From Spirometra erinaceieuropaei (Eukaryota > Platyhelminthes > Cestoda > Diphyllobothriidea > Diphyllobothriidae), in NCBI GenBank assembly GCA_902702965.1, contig CACRXP010000566.1, forward strand, positions 247,336 through 311,335: 64,000 bases of DNA, in the 5' to 3' direction. The notes below the pieces were generated by a model, which did not search any database, was not told the DNA's origin, and saw nothing but the letters and a program-made list of their open reading frames with translations. The stretch's first letter is position 1. Every line of letters begins with the position of its first letter. A program made the position numbers and the translations under genes. This document shows, piece after piece, positions 25,497-35,830 of the stretch.

Positions 25497-25538
25497 GTCT
25501 CTGATTACGAGTTCGAGCAGGAATCCAAAACGTCAGGC
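25497..25538 (+). ncRNA. Hammerhead-like motif, right end of the 25 kb PLE fragment
   Basis: GTCT (25497-25500), CTGATTA, a partly paired stem, AAAA (for GAAA), CGTC, AGGC. Two core positions are mutated. GTCT/AGGC pairing (with one G-U) is retained. Confidence 0.5.
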
Positions 25539-25875
25539 GAATACAGCTCTTGTTTCGAAAACCAATATTTTTGCCTGCTTTAACCACATCCAGTAATTTA
25601 ACTGAAAACGCTTTAGTCCTACACTCGACTTCAGGCCCCCTCAGTCTTATTTGCAACTGCCAACGTCTGAAGCAAATAGCGACTGAGATTCTTAAGTACT
25701 AGGAACGGCGCAGCGTTTATCATGCGGCCCTGCGGGCATACGGTGGGTTTTTGGCTACCAAGTAGAAAATTTGTCCCGAAAGAAAAACGTTTTTCTCCGT
25801 TACGCTGTCTCAACCCTCTGTCTCACTTTGCGATCGCCTTCGGCGAAATCTCGATCTCCCCTTTTTTTGCTCAAG

Positions 25876-26037
25876 GACACTTGGCTAACGCTCAGGACGG
25901 AACAAATGGCCTCCGGATACCATCAGTTGATGCCGCCGCAGGGATACTGCATCGCAGATCTTCAGACTGCCTGGCACCAGATAGACACGGCGGAGGGTAC
26001 TCTTCGTGCGTTGATTCAAGAGACACTTCGCGAACGG
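25876..26037 (+). CDS. Spectrin-family cytoskeletal protein, exon 1 of the visible part
   Basis: A 54-codon exon, phase 0 at both ends. The acceptor follows a pyrimidine-rich tract (ccctttttttgctcaag|GAC) and the donor is CGG|gtacgt. The peptide begins DTWLTLRTEQ and contains PPQGYCIADLQTAWHQIDTAE. This resembles the segment of beta-spectrin and alpha-actinin in which a Pro-rich turn and an acidic/Ile motif lead into an AW..L..AE helix. In that family this part lies just after the actin-binding CH domains and the first repeat, so the N-terminal half of the gene should be upstream. It joins across an 81 bp intron to the next exon and gives ETLRER-ATKERLLATF in frame. The family call rests on motif memory; a MACF/dystonin-type spectraplakin is an alternative. 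Confidence 0.75.
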
Positions 26038-26118
26038 GTACGTGCATCTGAACTGACTCTTAGCCCGCCACAACGCCTTTACTCTGCAGTCTAGACTCAA
26101 TATGCCCCTTCTGTTTAG

Positions 26119-26910
26119 GCCACAAAGGAACGTCTGCTGGCTACATTCCACAGAAAAGTGGGCTTACACCGCAGGTGGCTAGCGGAGAACGCAAAGCTGG
26201 CGCTAATGCTCTGCATGGCGGATCGCACCAACCTCACCTGCACACTGCTGAAGCTGTCTTCGCTCCACAACTGGGGGACAGACAGTAACCTCCTGAGCTT
26301 TCTGCTGAGTGAAAGAGAAAAATTTCTGGCACAGCAGTGTAAACACAAAACCCTGATGGCTGATGCGGATGCTCATAACAGCCAACGCATTCGCGGCCTG
26401 CAGGAGTTGAGACGCCAAATATGCCGGCTGGAGGCCGAAGGCGACCAGTCAGAGGAGTCACTTAGCCGCCTGCGGCGAAGCTGGACGAATCTGAGCACTG
26501 TACTCTCCAGAAGAACGGAGTTCATAGAGTCCTCTGTGGATATGGTGGAGTCAATTATAGATGTGGAAAAGGTTATAATGCAACTGGAGGTCAGCTGGGA
26601 CAGACTTTCGGCACGCCTACTTCAAGCTGTTGACTTTGAACTGCAGCTGACGGAAGGCGAGAAATTGACTCTCGATCGGATGACTTCTGGAAGTTGGCAA
26701 AGGGTGGGTGCAGCTCTGCGTTCAGCTCCCTCGGATGGAGCTTTGCCTTCTGGTCTTCCGTGTTTTGTGAGGCAGAAACTGTTCGCTCGATTTCTTGCGT
26801 TGACCTTGCCAATGGAAGCACTGATGTCCTTCTGTGAAAGTCATTGTAGTAACCTAAACGACCTAAAACAACGGACCTCCACGCTGACCGATCGACTGCA
26901 GCGAACAGCA
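26119..26910 (+). CDS. Spectrin-family cytoskeletal protein, exon 2
   Basis: A 264-codon exon, phase 0 on both sides (ctgtttag|GCC ... GCA|gtaagt). It begins ATKERLLATFHRKVGLHRRW and continues LAENAKLAL. This matches the helix B/C-to-next-A pattern at the start of a beta-spectrin repeat (RFxRKxxxRxxWLxEN). Further helices carry the Trp positions expected in helix C: RLRRSWTNLSTVLSRR and LEVSWDRLSARLLQ. The exon thus covers roughly two and a half triple-helical repeats, quite diverged. There is no signal peptide or membrane segment, consistent with a cytoplasmic scaffold. A SINE-type palindrome begins about 35 bp after the donor. Confidence 0.85.
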
Positions 26911-26946
26911 GTAAGTTTAATTTATTTGGATATAACCCCTTGGTGA

Positions 26947-27420
26947 TACTGATAGGTATATAGGCAGAATGCTATTACCGACAAAGACAAGGGAGACTGG
27001 AATGGCCATTTCTGGATTATTAGCCATCGTCAGCCAGCCATACCCAAACCCGAAGTGTGGAACACCCGAGCCTCGAACTCGCGACCATTGTATATTCCAG
27101 ATCGTAAAAAACGGACGGAACAACGGGCTCGTGGCCCGGTGGGTAGAGGCGTGGACTTCTAAACCATCAGGTCGCGAGTTCGAGGCTCGGGTGTTCCACA
27201 CTTCGGGTTTGGGTATGGCTGGCTGACGCCAACTAATAAGCCAGAAATGGCCATTCCAGTCTCCCTTGTCTTTGTTGGTAATAGCATTCTGCCTATATAT
27301 CATGCGCCGCTGTGCGGCTGCTGGTTGGGCTCGAGAGAGAGCCAATAAGGCACAACCGAACGAGTGAGTTCCGTATGAACGATCGGTGAGCGCCCCCTAC
27401 CATAGATAGGTATATACTGT
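26947..27420. repeat. Palindromic tRNA-derived SINE-like element, copy A
   Basis: The left arm (about 26951-27085) and right arm (about 27160-27298) are inverted copies: 'gcagaatgctattaccgacaaagacaaggg' against 'ccttgtctttgttggtaatagcattctgc'. Between and within the arms a tRNA-like stretch runs on the plus strand at about 27125-27205. It has the A-box-like TGGCCCGGTGG, a possible anticodon loop CTTCTAA and the B-box-like GAGTTCGAGGC. The outer tail (27300-27415, 'ggctgctggttgggctcgagagag') recurs in copy B. It lies in intron 2 of the spectrin-like gene. Confidence 0.65.
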
Positions 27421-27989
27421 TCACTATCTGAACATCCTTTTTGTCTGCTATCGCCATCAGAGACGAATGTGTGCGTTCCTGTGTACGTTTGCTCTCTGAT
27501 CTGACTGTCAGCTTGTCTCTGCTGTTGATGAGACCTTAATGATCGATTCCGTCCCTTGGGAGTATTCACGGTGTAATATGAATTGTCATAGCTAAAGCAC
27601 AATTTTGACCTCCGTAGGCATCGAGATCTATCGCGTGCTGCTCAAAATGATGACGGCATCGAAGGATCGCGCATAGACTAGTTTAGTTTGGGGTGAAATT
27701 TTGTAAGCACTATCTCACTCCCTTCAGTCACCTCCCTCCCTAGAGAGTAAGACGCTATCCAAACGACCGGATGTGGACGCGGTGTAGAGTCTGACGAAGC
27801 TAAGCAGCCCATCTACGTCTGCCAAAAAATATCTATTCTCCGCAGACGTTACCCACCACTACTGAATTTACCTTTCAGCCACAAACAACGGCACCAGATC
27901 TCTTAACTGATATTTACAAATAACACCAGCATAAAACTGAGAATGACCTTATATCGCACCTATTGTTACAGGTGTTATTGAGCTGATCA

Positions 27990-28462
27990 GGTATATATTA
28001 TGTCAGAATGGTATTACCAACAAGGACAAGGAAGAAGGGAATGGCCAGTTCTGGCTTATTAGCCTTCGTCAGCCAGTCATACCCAACCTCGATGTGTGGA
28101 GCACCCGAGACTCGAACTCGCGACCTTTTAGTACGAAGTCCACGCCTCTAACCACTGGGTCACGAGCCCTTGGTCTTGTCGGTTTTCGATCGGGAATATA
28201 CAGTCGTGGATTTCTAACTAACAGGTCGCAAGTTAGAGCCTCGGGTGTTCCACACTTCGGGGTTGGGTATGACTGGCTGACGACGGCTGATAGGCCAGAA
28301 ATAGTCATTCTAGTCTCTCTTGTCTTTGTCGGTAATATCATTCTGCCTTTATCATGCGTCTCTGTGTGGCTGCTGGTTGGGCTCGAGAGAGCGAGCCCGC
28401 AAGGCACAAAAGAAGGAGTGAGCTCCGTAAGAACGATCTGTGAGCGTCCCTTTACCATTAAG
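27990..28462. repeat. Palindromic tRNA-derived SINE-like element, copy B
   Basis: Same layout and direction as copy A. The minus strand of about 28092-28165 folds as a fair tRNA likeness: GGGCTCG start, A box TGACCCAGTGG, and T arm CGAG-TTCGAGT-CTCG. The right arm has a second, more decayed head near 28200-28250. The tail 'ggctgctggttgggctcgagagag' is at about 28370-28393. I do not call it a functional tRNA because the acceptor stem has mismatches. Confidence 0.65.
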
Positions 28463-28569
28463 TATTATGTCAGTTACGACTGCATCTTTTGGCAGTTTTC
28501 GCGCTAGCCACCGGAATGAGATGCACCCTACTGTTGTCAGTGTGCTGAATTCCAGAAGATGCGGGTGAG

Positions 28570-28660
28570 AGTCGGTGTTGGAGTTAGGTTGGGGCTACGG
28601 CTTAGGTTTAGATTTGGGTAAGTGTTGGCGCCAGGGCTAGGACACGTGAATAGGTATCTT
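28570..28660 (+). repeat. Degenerate TTAGGG-like tract
   Basis: Consecutive near-hexamers (gttaggttggggctacggcttaggtttag...gggctagg) suggest a decayed interstitial telomere-like repeat. A C-rich counterpart is at 61690-61870. Confidence 0.35.
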
Positions 28661-28717
28661 TTCTGGAGTTTTGTGCACAGCTGCCTGTATAAGGTGTATG
28701 AGATGCATCAGACAAAT

Positions 28718-28815
28718 GAAATTCGTGGTGGGCTAACTCGTGAAATGTCAACGGAAATTTCGAAATGCGTTCTTGTCTCGAAAGGATTAACCAAGTTTGG
28801 TTGTAAAATTAATTA
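28718..28815 (+). repeat. Foldback element, left-end fragment
   Basis: Starts 'gtggtgggctaactcgtgaaatgtcaacgg' and continues through the 'aaatgcgtt...tcgaaaggattaa' segment of the element's left TIR, then breaks off. Confidence 0.65.
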
Positions 28816-29359
28816 CCACCCATCCTGTATAAGGTAAGGCGGTTTAACTTCGAAACGTTTTTGGCTACCCATGAATTCACACCTAACGTCTGAGGTGCAT
28901 CAGAAATTAGTGGTTAAGCGGTCGCGCTGTCTTCTTTCCAAACAAGCCTATGTATATCGGTGAGCAGTAAGGTAAGCGATATCGTGTAGGAAAGGCGTGA
29001 TCGCAATACAAAAACAACGCTAGATGAATTCATACACGTCAGGCAGGTACGTACGTTGGCGATTTGCGAAGAGTATGCTATTTGAATGTGACTACTTAAA
29101 CAGCATTGCCTTTTCTTTGGGTTTCGATTCCTTCAAAAGGCTTAACAAACTGTAAAAGAAACACATAGAAACTGGAATCCCTTTTGTTGTATGGTAATTT
29201 AAAACCACATCTTGCTTGTGTTGTCCTGCTATAAAATTACTATCACATCCCGAATAACTTTCAGCTATGCCTGCCATGACTGCACACTTCTAATTTAAGA
29301 AAAATCAAGCATTCTTCTGTGTTATTGAGAAAGTAGCAGATAGGTCTTATAAAATTTTC

Positions 29360-29610
29360 GTATTCTCCATAGGGAGTATTAATTCATGCACAAATTTCGG
29401 GCTATTTAGACAAGCATTTTTCGTCCTTAAAAAAATCCATAAACGCCGTTTTTATTTTTCTAGTAAATTTGAGCATGCACCATTCCACTGGAAAACAAAT
29501 ACAACAGGGCTGTTGCATGCATGCTTCCCAGAAAAATATCTTTCAGTCTACGCGGGCATAAAAGTCAGTTGAAAAAATGCATGCAATCTACTTAGTCAGT
29601 TTTAATAGAA
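29360..29610. repeat. Foldback-family relic
   Basis: Shows the 'gagcatgcaccattcc', 'gcatgcttcccagaaaaatat' and 'agttgaaaaaatgcatgcaatctactta' landmarks of the internal arms without TIRs. Confidence 0.35.
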
Positions 29611-29799
29611 AGAGGTTTTCCATGATGGCCAACGGACGCGCAATTAAAAGCAGCATGCCGGGGTGTACGCCGTATGCTACTCTGTACTACGGTCTTACTT
29701 GAGTAACCTTTCTTAACTGACATCGTGTTCTACGATTTCAGAGAATGCTTCACGATTTCGGTCTTCACTTTGATCTTTGATCTTACACCTAAGGAAATG

Positions 29800-30370
29800 G
29801 TGGAATAGGTTTATGATAATAAAAAAGCGCGCAGAATATTTGTCGTATTCCCTCCTCCCCCACCATCCTGAGCCCGGTATCAAGACGGAGTTTGAAAGGT
29901 CGGAGGCGGGGTCGAGCGTAAATCTGAACAGCTCTCCTGCGCGTGACGCACACACACCTATTCTCTGCACAATGATCAGCGATGGGGTACTCAGAGCAAT
30001 AGCGGCAGCGTGTCTCTCTCGCTCTCTCTCTGACATCATGTGCCGTCGAACTGCATGATTTTCCCATAATCAGTAGTCTACGATCTTAAGTCCTGTGTTA
30101 GCACGTGGGTTCGTTAGCTGGAGGACCTGAAGTCAGACTTAATGACCTGTATTGTGCCACCACGAACAGGAGGTCCGAACCGAGTTTCTGCGGAAAGTTA
30201 GTGCACTGTACATAGATAAAGTTGTGTGTAGCACAGACAAACTGACTGTTGAAAGTTTCCAGCCAGTGCGACCGAGCCCATATTCGGTCGTCGTGATACT
30301 GAATGTCTTCGAAGCCTGAAGAATAAGGGAGGAGAGAGTGTGATAGGTGCCGAGCAAGTTTGCCACATTG
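29800..30370. repeat. (CA)n-family dispersed repeat relics, two orientations
   Basis: 'tattccctcctcccccaccatcctgagcccggtatcaagacggag' (about 29845-29890) is the plus-orientation unit. 'gggaggagagagtgtgataggtgccgagcaag' (about 30328-30360) is an inverted fragment. Confidence 0.45.
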
Positions 30371-30388
30371 TTAACAAGTGTGCACCTA

Positions 30389-31349
30389 AAGTAGGTGGGC
30401 TAACGCATGAAATGTCAACCAAAATTACGAAATGTGTTTTCTTCTCGAAAAGATTAATTAAGTATGGTTGTAAAACTAACCAGTCTAGAGTATAATTCTA
30501 TAATAATTCAGCTACCTCAGGATGCTGGCCTTCGAATAAACTTCCTTGCGGCTGCATACAAAAACCGTACTGTGTAAAAAATGACTACTTAAGAGGCATG
30601 CATTTTTCTAATTGATTTTCGATGGCCCTAAAATTCCAATTGTATTTCGTGGAAAACATGGATAAAAGATATTCATTCTTCCGCTCTTTCGGTAGAAAAT
30701 TACGTCTGCTTCTAATTTTATACTCGAATGAAGGCTACTTTTCGGTTCTCAAAAAATTTCTAATTCCCGAAAAATTTTTTAACCCGCTCTGCCGTTACAC
30801 TTGCATTCAGGGTTTCCAGACTACAAGCCATGTATTTCCGGGTACGGAAAACCACAAATTTCTTTAAGGTGTTAAGATGAGACCATACGGGGTTCATAGA
30901 ATTTAGCATTGGATTTGATCTATATTGTAAATCTTACAAGCCACATTGTTAAATGCCGATAAATGACGTTTTGCGAACGGCCATTTCACGGTATTTAAAA
31001 GTCTCACAACTAGAAACTTTTTTAAAACCGAATAATTTTCCTCCATCGAGTACAAAATTGAAGGAAGACGTAATTTTCTACCACATGAGCGAAATAATGA
31101 ATATTTTTAGGCATGCTTTCCATGAAATATAACTGGACTTTAAGGGGCATCGAAAATCACCGACAGAGTGCAGTTTTCGCATGCAGCCGGAAAGAAGTTA
31201 TTTCAATAGCCGGCATCTTCAGGTAATTGAATTGTTATAGAATTGTACTAGAGACTCGTTAGCTTTACAACCATACTTAATCAATCTTTTTGAAACGAAA
31301 ACGCTTTTTGGAATTTCGGTTGACAGTTCATGAGTTAGCCCACCTACTG
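30389..31349. mobile_element. Foldback/MITE-like DNA element, copy 2 (961 bp)
   Basis: The left TIR is AAGTAGGTGGGCTAACGCAT and the right TIR is ATGAGTTAGCCCACCTACTG. It is flanked by TA at 30387-30388 and 31350-31351. The two halves are inverted copies along nearly their full length, for example 'gtagaaaattacgtctgcttctaattttatactcg' against 'gagtacaaaattgaaggaagacgtaattttctac'. It encodes no protein. It ends about 360 bp before the acceptor of spectrin-like exon 3. Confidence 0.8.
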
Positions 31350-31713
31350 TAAGTTACTGCTGATGCGCCCCGTTCTGGGAGCACACGGTAAAGGTCGTTG
31401 CTTGTGACGATTGAACTGTTATTAAACTGTAAATAAGTTTTATATGCCTATACCTGATTCCGTTCGACATCCTCACCCGTCTAAGAAAAGCCCTAGAGGG
31501 ACTTTACATAAAGTCTCCTTTCTCGAAGAGCTACGATGATCGAGAATTAAGGTTCTGTTGGATAACAGTTTTTTTGGAAAACCCATCTATAATTTTGCAC
31601 GACCAAATACCTCTTATACAGCCTGCATAACGCATGCGCACAGCTATATCTTAAGTGTCCTCTACTAAATCTTTCTGTTTTAAAGTACGTTTTCCCGATC
31701 CTTTATTTTACAG

Positions 31714-32532
31714 GAACAACGGCAGTATCTACAAGCGCTCACTCGCATGACTGAACTCACTTTTGGCGAATTGCAAAACGATAACCTGGAGAGTATACGA
31801 ATTATCTCCAGCAAATTTCGCCTGATCGAAAATGAGATTCATAACCAAGTAGGCAAAGAGACGACCTTTACCGATTGTCCCTTCTGTACAAAAGTTGCCC
31901 CCGAGACGAGGCATCCGGCTCCGCTTCTCGTCAGTCAGACGGCCAAGGAGTCCTTTGAGGACGCAGAGTTTAATGAAAACATCCGTTGGATAGGCAGATG
32001 GCGTGGCAGACGTACTCTGAGTTTAGGAACACTGACAAACATCGTTGGGCAGGAAAGAGCCAGACTTCGGCGGACAATGACTTTGGAGAGGCTGCACGAG
32101 CCCTGTGTACTTCCGGAGGAGGTCAGCCAAAAGCAGACGTTTTTGCGACGCATCAAGAAACTGGCCACAGAGAGTTTGAACAGCTGTCGTCGTTCATTTC
32201 ACGAGACGCACCTACTTCTGATGACTGAGACAGCGGTATTTCTGAGGGAAATTGAACAATACAAAGCCTTCAAGTCTGTCTTCTTGGAGCTGACAGAAGT
32301 ACGCATTGAGCTGGATGAGGGTAAGGCATGGGTTTGCCAGACTACGGACTATTTCAGTCAGACACAGCTACCTGCCTTTCGCCTGGCACTGGCCAGATGT
32401 GACGGTTCCCCTTCTGATGGATCCTTAGAAGCTGCCGGTGATATGATTGGTTGGTGGAAACGCCTACTTCAGACAAACAAACTCCTGAAGACAATTATCC
32501 TCTACCAGTCTACAGTACGGAGACATCAGCAG
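31714..32532 (+). CDS. Spectrin-family cytoskeletal protein, exon 3
   Basis: A 273-codon exon, phase 0 at both ends (ttattttacag|GAA ... CAGCAG|gtaaat). It begins EQRQYLQALTRMTELTFGEL. The protein is rich in Gln, Glu, Leu and Arg with long helical stretches: QERARLRRTMTLERLH, FLRRIKKLATESLNSCRR and MIGWWKRLLQTNKLLK. A less helical insert (CPFCTKVAPETRHPAP) contains a Cys-x2-Cys pair with no obvious partner. Repeat borders are hard to place, so this part is more diverged than exons 2 and 6. Phase compatibility with exons 2 and 4 argues that it belongs to the same gene. Confidence 0.75.
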
Positions 32533-32956
32533 GTAAATACCTAGTAGAAGTTGCCTTAAAAATTAAGAGATTAAATGTTATACTCAACTTCGTCCAGTCC
32601 ACTGTGGAGCTGGAAAGTCAAAAGTGGTTCCTAACACCATTCACCGTGGAATGGCATTCAAATTTTGTTTCTTTTACCTCAGTCAATCCGTCTGGCTGGT
32701 AGAGTCGCCAAAAAAACAAACACCAGCATGTTACGTTTACGAATATTTGTCCAAATTTGGACTCTAAGCAAGTTCTTTAATCTAACGTTTCTCCATACCT
32801 ATATTACTTGTTAAAAATTTCAGTATTCGAGCTCAGTAAACTGTAAACAGTATGGAGTGACAAGAGTAAAAAATCTTTAAGAGAAATTTACAGGGCTCAG
32901 AGGATAAGAGGAATAAGTGAAGAGGAAGATTTGAGCACCGGAACACTTTGTTTATT

Positions 32957-32999
32957 GTCCTGAGCTTTCAGACTCGTATAGGAGTCCATCGTCAGAGCA
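32957..32999 (-). ncRNA. Hammerhead ribozyme-like motif, 3' end of PLE-D
   Basis: On the minus strand: CTGACGA (32995-32989), stem II GACTC/GAGTC with a six-base loop, GAAA, then GCTC and AGGAC. The core and stem II are intact. Stem I is weak (two pairs). Stem III is reduced to the palindrome AGCT. PLEs are known to carry minimal type I hammerheads in their terminal repeats. Confidence 0.65.
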
Positions 33000-34674
33000 A
33001 GTGGCAACAACAGAACAAACGGCAGCTATAAGACATGTAGACCAATGATCGATCGACGGCGCAAGACTGGAGGTGACTACGCAGGGTTCTGTACGCCGAC
33101 ACCTGATCGATAAATCGATTGACCGTGGTCTCATCCGAGGCCCAGGCTTCAATCAATTCTCGGCCTGCTTTGTTTTTGGCGTGGGCGACTATTTTGGTGG
33201 CTGCGAATTTAAATTCGTGACCAATTTCGTAGGTGTGGGCGGCCACTTGTGATCATGCGTCGCCTCGTCGCACAGCTAGCTTATGTTCGTGTATGCGCGA
33301 TCCGAGCATGCGTCCAGTCTGTCCTGTGTAGTTGAAAGGACAGTTTTGACAGGGAATGCGATACATTACTCCAGACTGCTCTTCAGGCTTTAGCCGGTCT
33401 TTGATTTTCATGACCCTTTTGCGCATGGCGGCTTTGGGGCGGTGTGCAATTCCAACACCTAACTCCGCAGCAATGTGCTCAGTCGCTTCTGAAACGGCCT
33501 TGGTGTATGCCAGAGAATGCTTTATCGTCGGTGGTGTTGATGTTCGAGTTCTCTGGTGGTGACCGCGTAGGCAACAACCTATGAATGCCCTAGGATTGCC
33601 ATTTTGCACAAAATGGTCGCGGAGATAACGGGCCTCACGTGTTCTGTCCTCTGGTTTGCTGCAATAAGTTTGGATGCGTTTGAAGAGCGTCTTCACACAG
33701 CTTCGTTTGTGAGCCACCGGATAGTTGCTGTGAAAACCGAGAAACTGTGTGGTGTTCGTTGACTTCCTATAAACCGTCATTTCAAGTTCACCGTTAAGGT
33801 TTCGTCTGAAAAACACGTCCACGAAGGGTAACTGCTGTTCCTGTTTTTCTTCCCACGTGAATTTTATATCAGGGAAGACTGCGTTGATCAGGCTGTGGAA
33901 ATGTTGCAGCATGTTCTTCTTTACGATGACGAACGTGTCGTCAACGTAACGTCGCCAAAACACCGGTTCATGTTGGAGGAAGGCAATCTTTTCTAACTCC
34001 TGTAGGACCAGTTCTGCCACCAAACCGGAGACCGGTGAGCCCATTAGGGTTCCCTTGATTTGTTCATAGGTCTCTCCCGCAAAAGTGAAGAAAGTTTGTT
34101 GGCAGAATTCAAACAGCCTCATGAGGTGTTCAATTTTGAGGGCATACTGAGTCTCATCGTACGCCTCTTCAAGTCTCTTGCGCAAGACTTCGCGGGCCAA
34201 GTTTGGTGGGATGGATGTGAATAACGACGTCACATCGAAGGAGACCATGATTTCGTCCGATTGAATTCTCCGACCTCGGAGGTCTATGAGGAATTGAGAG
34301 GCTGATCGAACTGAGGTAGTCGAATTGCCTTGGAGGGACTTCAGTTTTGAGAACATCCACTTTGCCAAATTGTAGGTGGGGCTGCCTTTTAGGGCAACGA
34401 TGGGCCGAAGTGCGACATTTGCTTTATGGATTTTTGGCAGACCATGGAATCGGGCTAGAGCGGTGTCAGTTGTCCTCATTTGGCGCCATTCATTCTGCGT
34501 GATCACATTTTTATGTCGGTATTCTCTAAGCCGTTTACTCAGCCGATCTGCCACTGCTTTGGCTTGTGACTTCTGTGCTGGTCTGTAAAATTCTCTGTCA
34601 TCAAGAAGGGCTTTAGCTTTTTCATTACAGTCTTCTCTATTCATCACGACGGTTGATCGTCCCTTGTCAGCAGG
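32992..34674 (-). pseudogene. PLE-D: reverse transcriptase plus GIY-YIG endonuclease, one internal stop (family 4)
   Basis: The best preserved PLE of the window. The minus-strand frame runs from 34674 through ADKGRSTVVMNRED, motif 1 ARFHGLPKIHKANVALRPIV, motif A MVSFDVTSLFTSIPPNLA, GTLMGSPVSGLVAELVLQEL, and catalytic WRRYVDDTFVIVKK (near 33970-33930). It continues through a linker (YPVAHKRSCVKTLFKRI) to the GIY-YIG endonuclease GVMYRIPCQNCPFNYTGQTG with CxxC, Arg and HEH. A TGA at 33255-33253 follows RRGDA. The same frame then resumes (AAHTYEIGHEFKF) to 32992. Sister copies have a Leu codon TTA at this place, so it is a single nonsense change. The N-terminus is missing at 34674, where a foreign fragment begins. 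All visible catalytic residues are present. Confidence 0.9.
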
Positions 34675-34684
34675 TAGAATGCTA

Positions 34685-34760
34685 ATGCAGCATGTCCTTC
34701 TTTACGATGACGAACGTGTCGTCAACGTAACGGCGTCAAAACATCGGTTTATGTTGGATG
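34685..34760 (-). pseudogene. Second short PLE family 4 RT fragment
   Basis: The stretch 'gcagcatgtccttctttacgatgacgaacgtgtcgtcaacgtaacg' repeats 33908-33952 of PLE-D almost exactly. It is part of the YVDD region, joined directly to the broken 5' end of PLE-D. It marks a rearrangement or template switch. Confidence 0.7.
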
Positions 34761-34769
34761 AGAGGAATA

Positions 34770-34850
34770 GCATCGATGATATTTCGGAGAGATTGACCGG
34801 CTATCCATTATCAAAGCGTTTTGTGCAAAAATCGACTAGAATTTTAAATC
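34770..34850 (-). repeat. Terminal repeat of PLE-E, left arm
   Basis: Its reverse complement ('gtcgatttttgcacaaaacgctttgataatgg...ccgaaatatc') pairs with 35743-35830. Confidence 0.6.
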
Positions 34851-35090
34851 AGCGGCAAAAAAAGTTGAGTTTGGGCTAATCAATTTTTTTCTCCTTCATT
34901 GCTTGGGCCTTCTGGCCACTGTTTTTGATCCTTGGCGACCTCCTGCCCTGTTTATTGTTACCGCAGTGGGTCCGGTTGTATCTCTGCTTCCCTTTCGGGT
35001 GAATTAGTCGAGGGGGCGTGTTTGCTCATCGTTTATATGCTCCGTGTGACCGTCTTGTCCTGGTCGTGTCGCACGTAATGATGCAGGTTT

Positions 35091-35575
35091 TTATGGGCCG
35101 CTGAAAAGTCTAGATACCTGTTGTTGGAGTATCAAATGTTCTGTCCTTGAGGTGCCCAGGCTTAAGATGATTGCTCTTTGAAAGTCAAAAGTGTGGGCAG
35201 TTTTTCCGATGTGAGTTTCAAGCTGTAAGTTCGGGTCTAGTATCCGAGTTGTCAGTTTGTGCTTATGTAGGCGGGTCTGCAAGCTCCGCCCGGTTTTTCC
35301 AACGTAGTTGCAGTCTCCGTCGTTACAGCATATTTTGTAGACAACTGCCGAGGTTTCGCCGGCGAGCAGTGTGTCATTGAGTTGCACAAAACTGCACAAA
35401 CTGTTGTTTGGAGGCGATGGATAATGCCTACTCTGAGGAGTTGTAACAGTCGTGAAACCGCCTCGGAGGCTCCTTTAATGAAATGCGTAGCCCTCCAGAC
35501 TTCAGGTTGCTGTTTTTTTTCGGCTGTCGTCTGTTTGCTCTGTGCTTGCATTGTTTGATGAAATGGCTTGGACAT
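35091..35575 (-). pseudogene. PLE-E GIY-YIG endonuclease remnant (family 3)
   Basis: The minus-strand pieces overlap in two frames. The endonuclease reads AVVYKICCNDGDCNYVGKTG, then RSLQTRLHKHK, with the GIY-like and YVG boxes, the catalytic Arg, and a Cys pair plus HKH that may form the zinc site usual in PLE endonucleases. The RT domain is absent; the element is reduced to its 3' third between inverted terminal repeats. LETHIGKTAHTFDFQRA matches PLE-C and PLE-F. Confidence 0.8.
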
Positions 35576-35742
35576 TCATTGACCGAGAGGAGTCATTAAG
35601 TTATTGTCTTTCACCTCTTTGGTCGGCTATTTTGCAACCAACTTTCACTGGGGTGATGCCACACAACGCAGAAGGCCATAACGCCACGACAGCAAAAGAG
35701 GAAAAAAATCGATCAACCCAGAGCCAACGAATTCAGCCGTTT

Positions 35743-35830
35743 ATTTAAAATTTTGGTCGATTTTTGCACAAAACGCTTTGAGCCGGTCAAGCCCTCCGAA
35801 AAGTCAGCCATGCAATTCGTCCGATTCGCT
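35743..35830 (+). repeat. Terminal repeat of PLE-E, right arm
   Basis: Inverted partner of 34770-34850: 'gtcgatttttgcacaaaacgctttgagccggtc..ctccgaaaagtcagcc'. The hammerhead core is degenerate here. Confidence 0.6.

Noticed and set aside
27125..27205. A functional tRNA gene
   Set aside because: The A and B boxes are recognisable, but the acceptor and anticodon stems do not pair properly, and the sequence is part of a repeated palindrome. I call it a SINE head.
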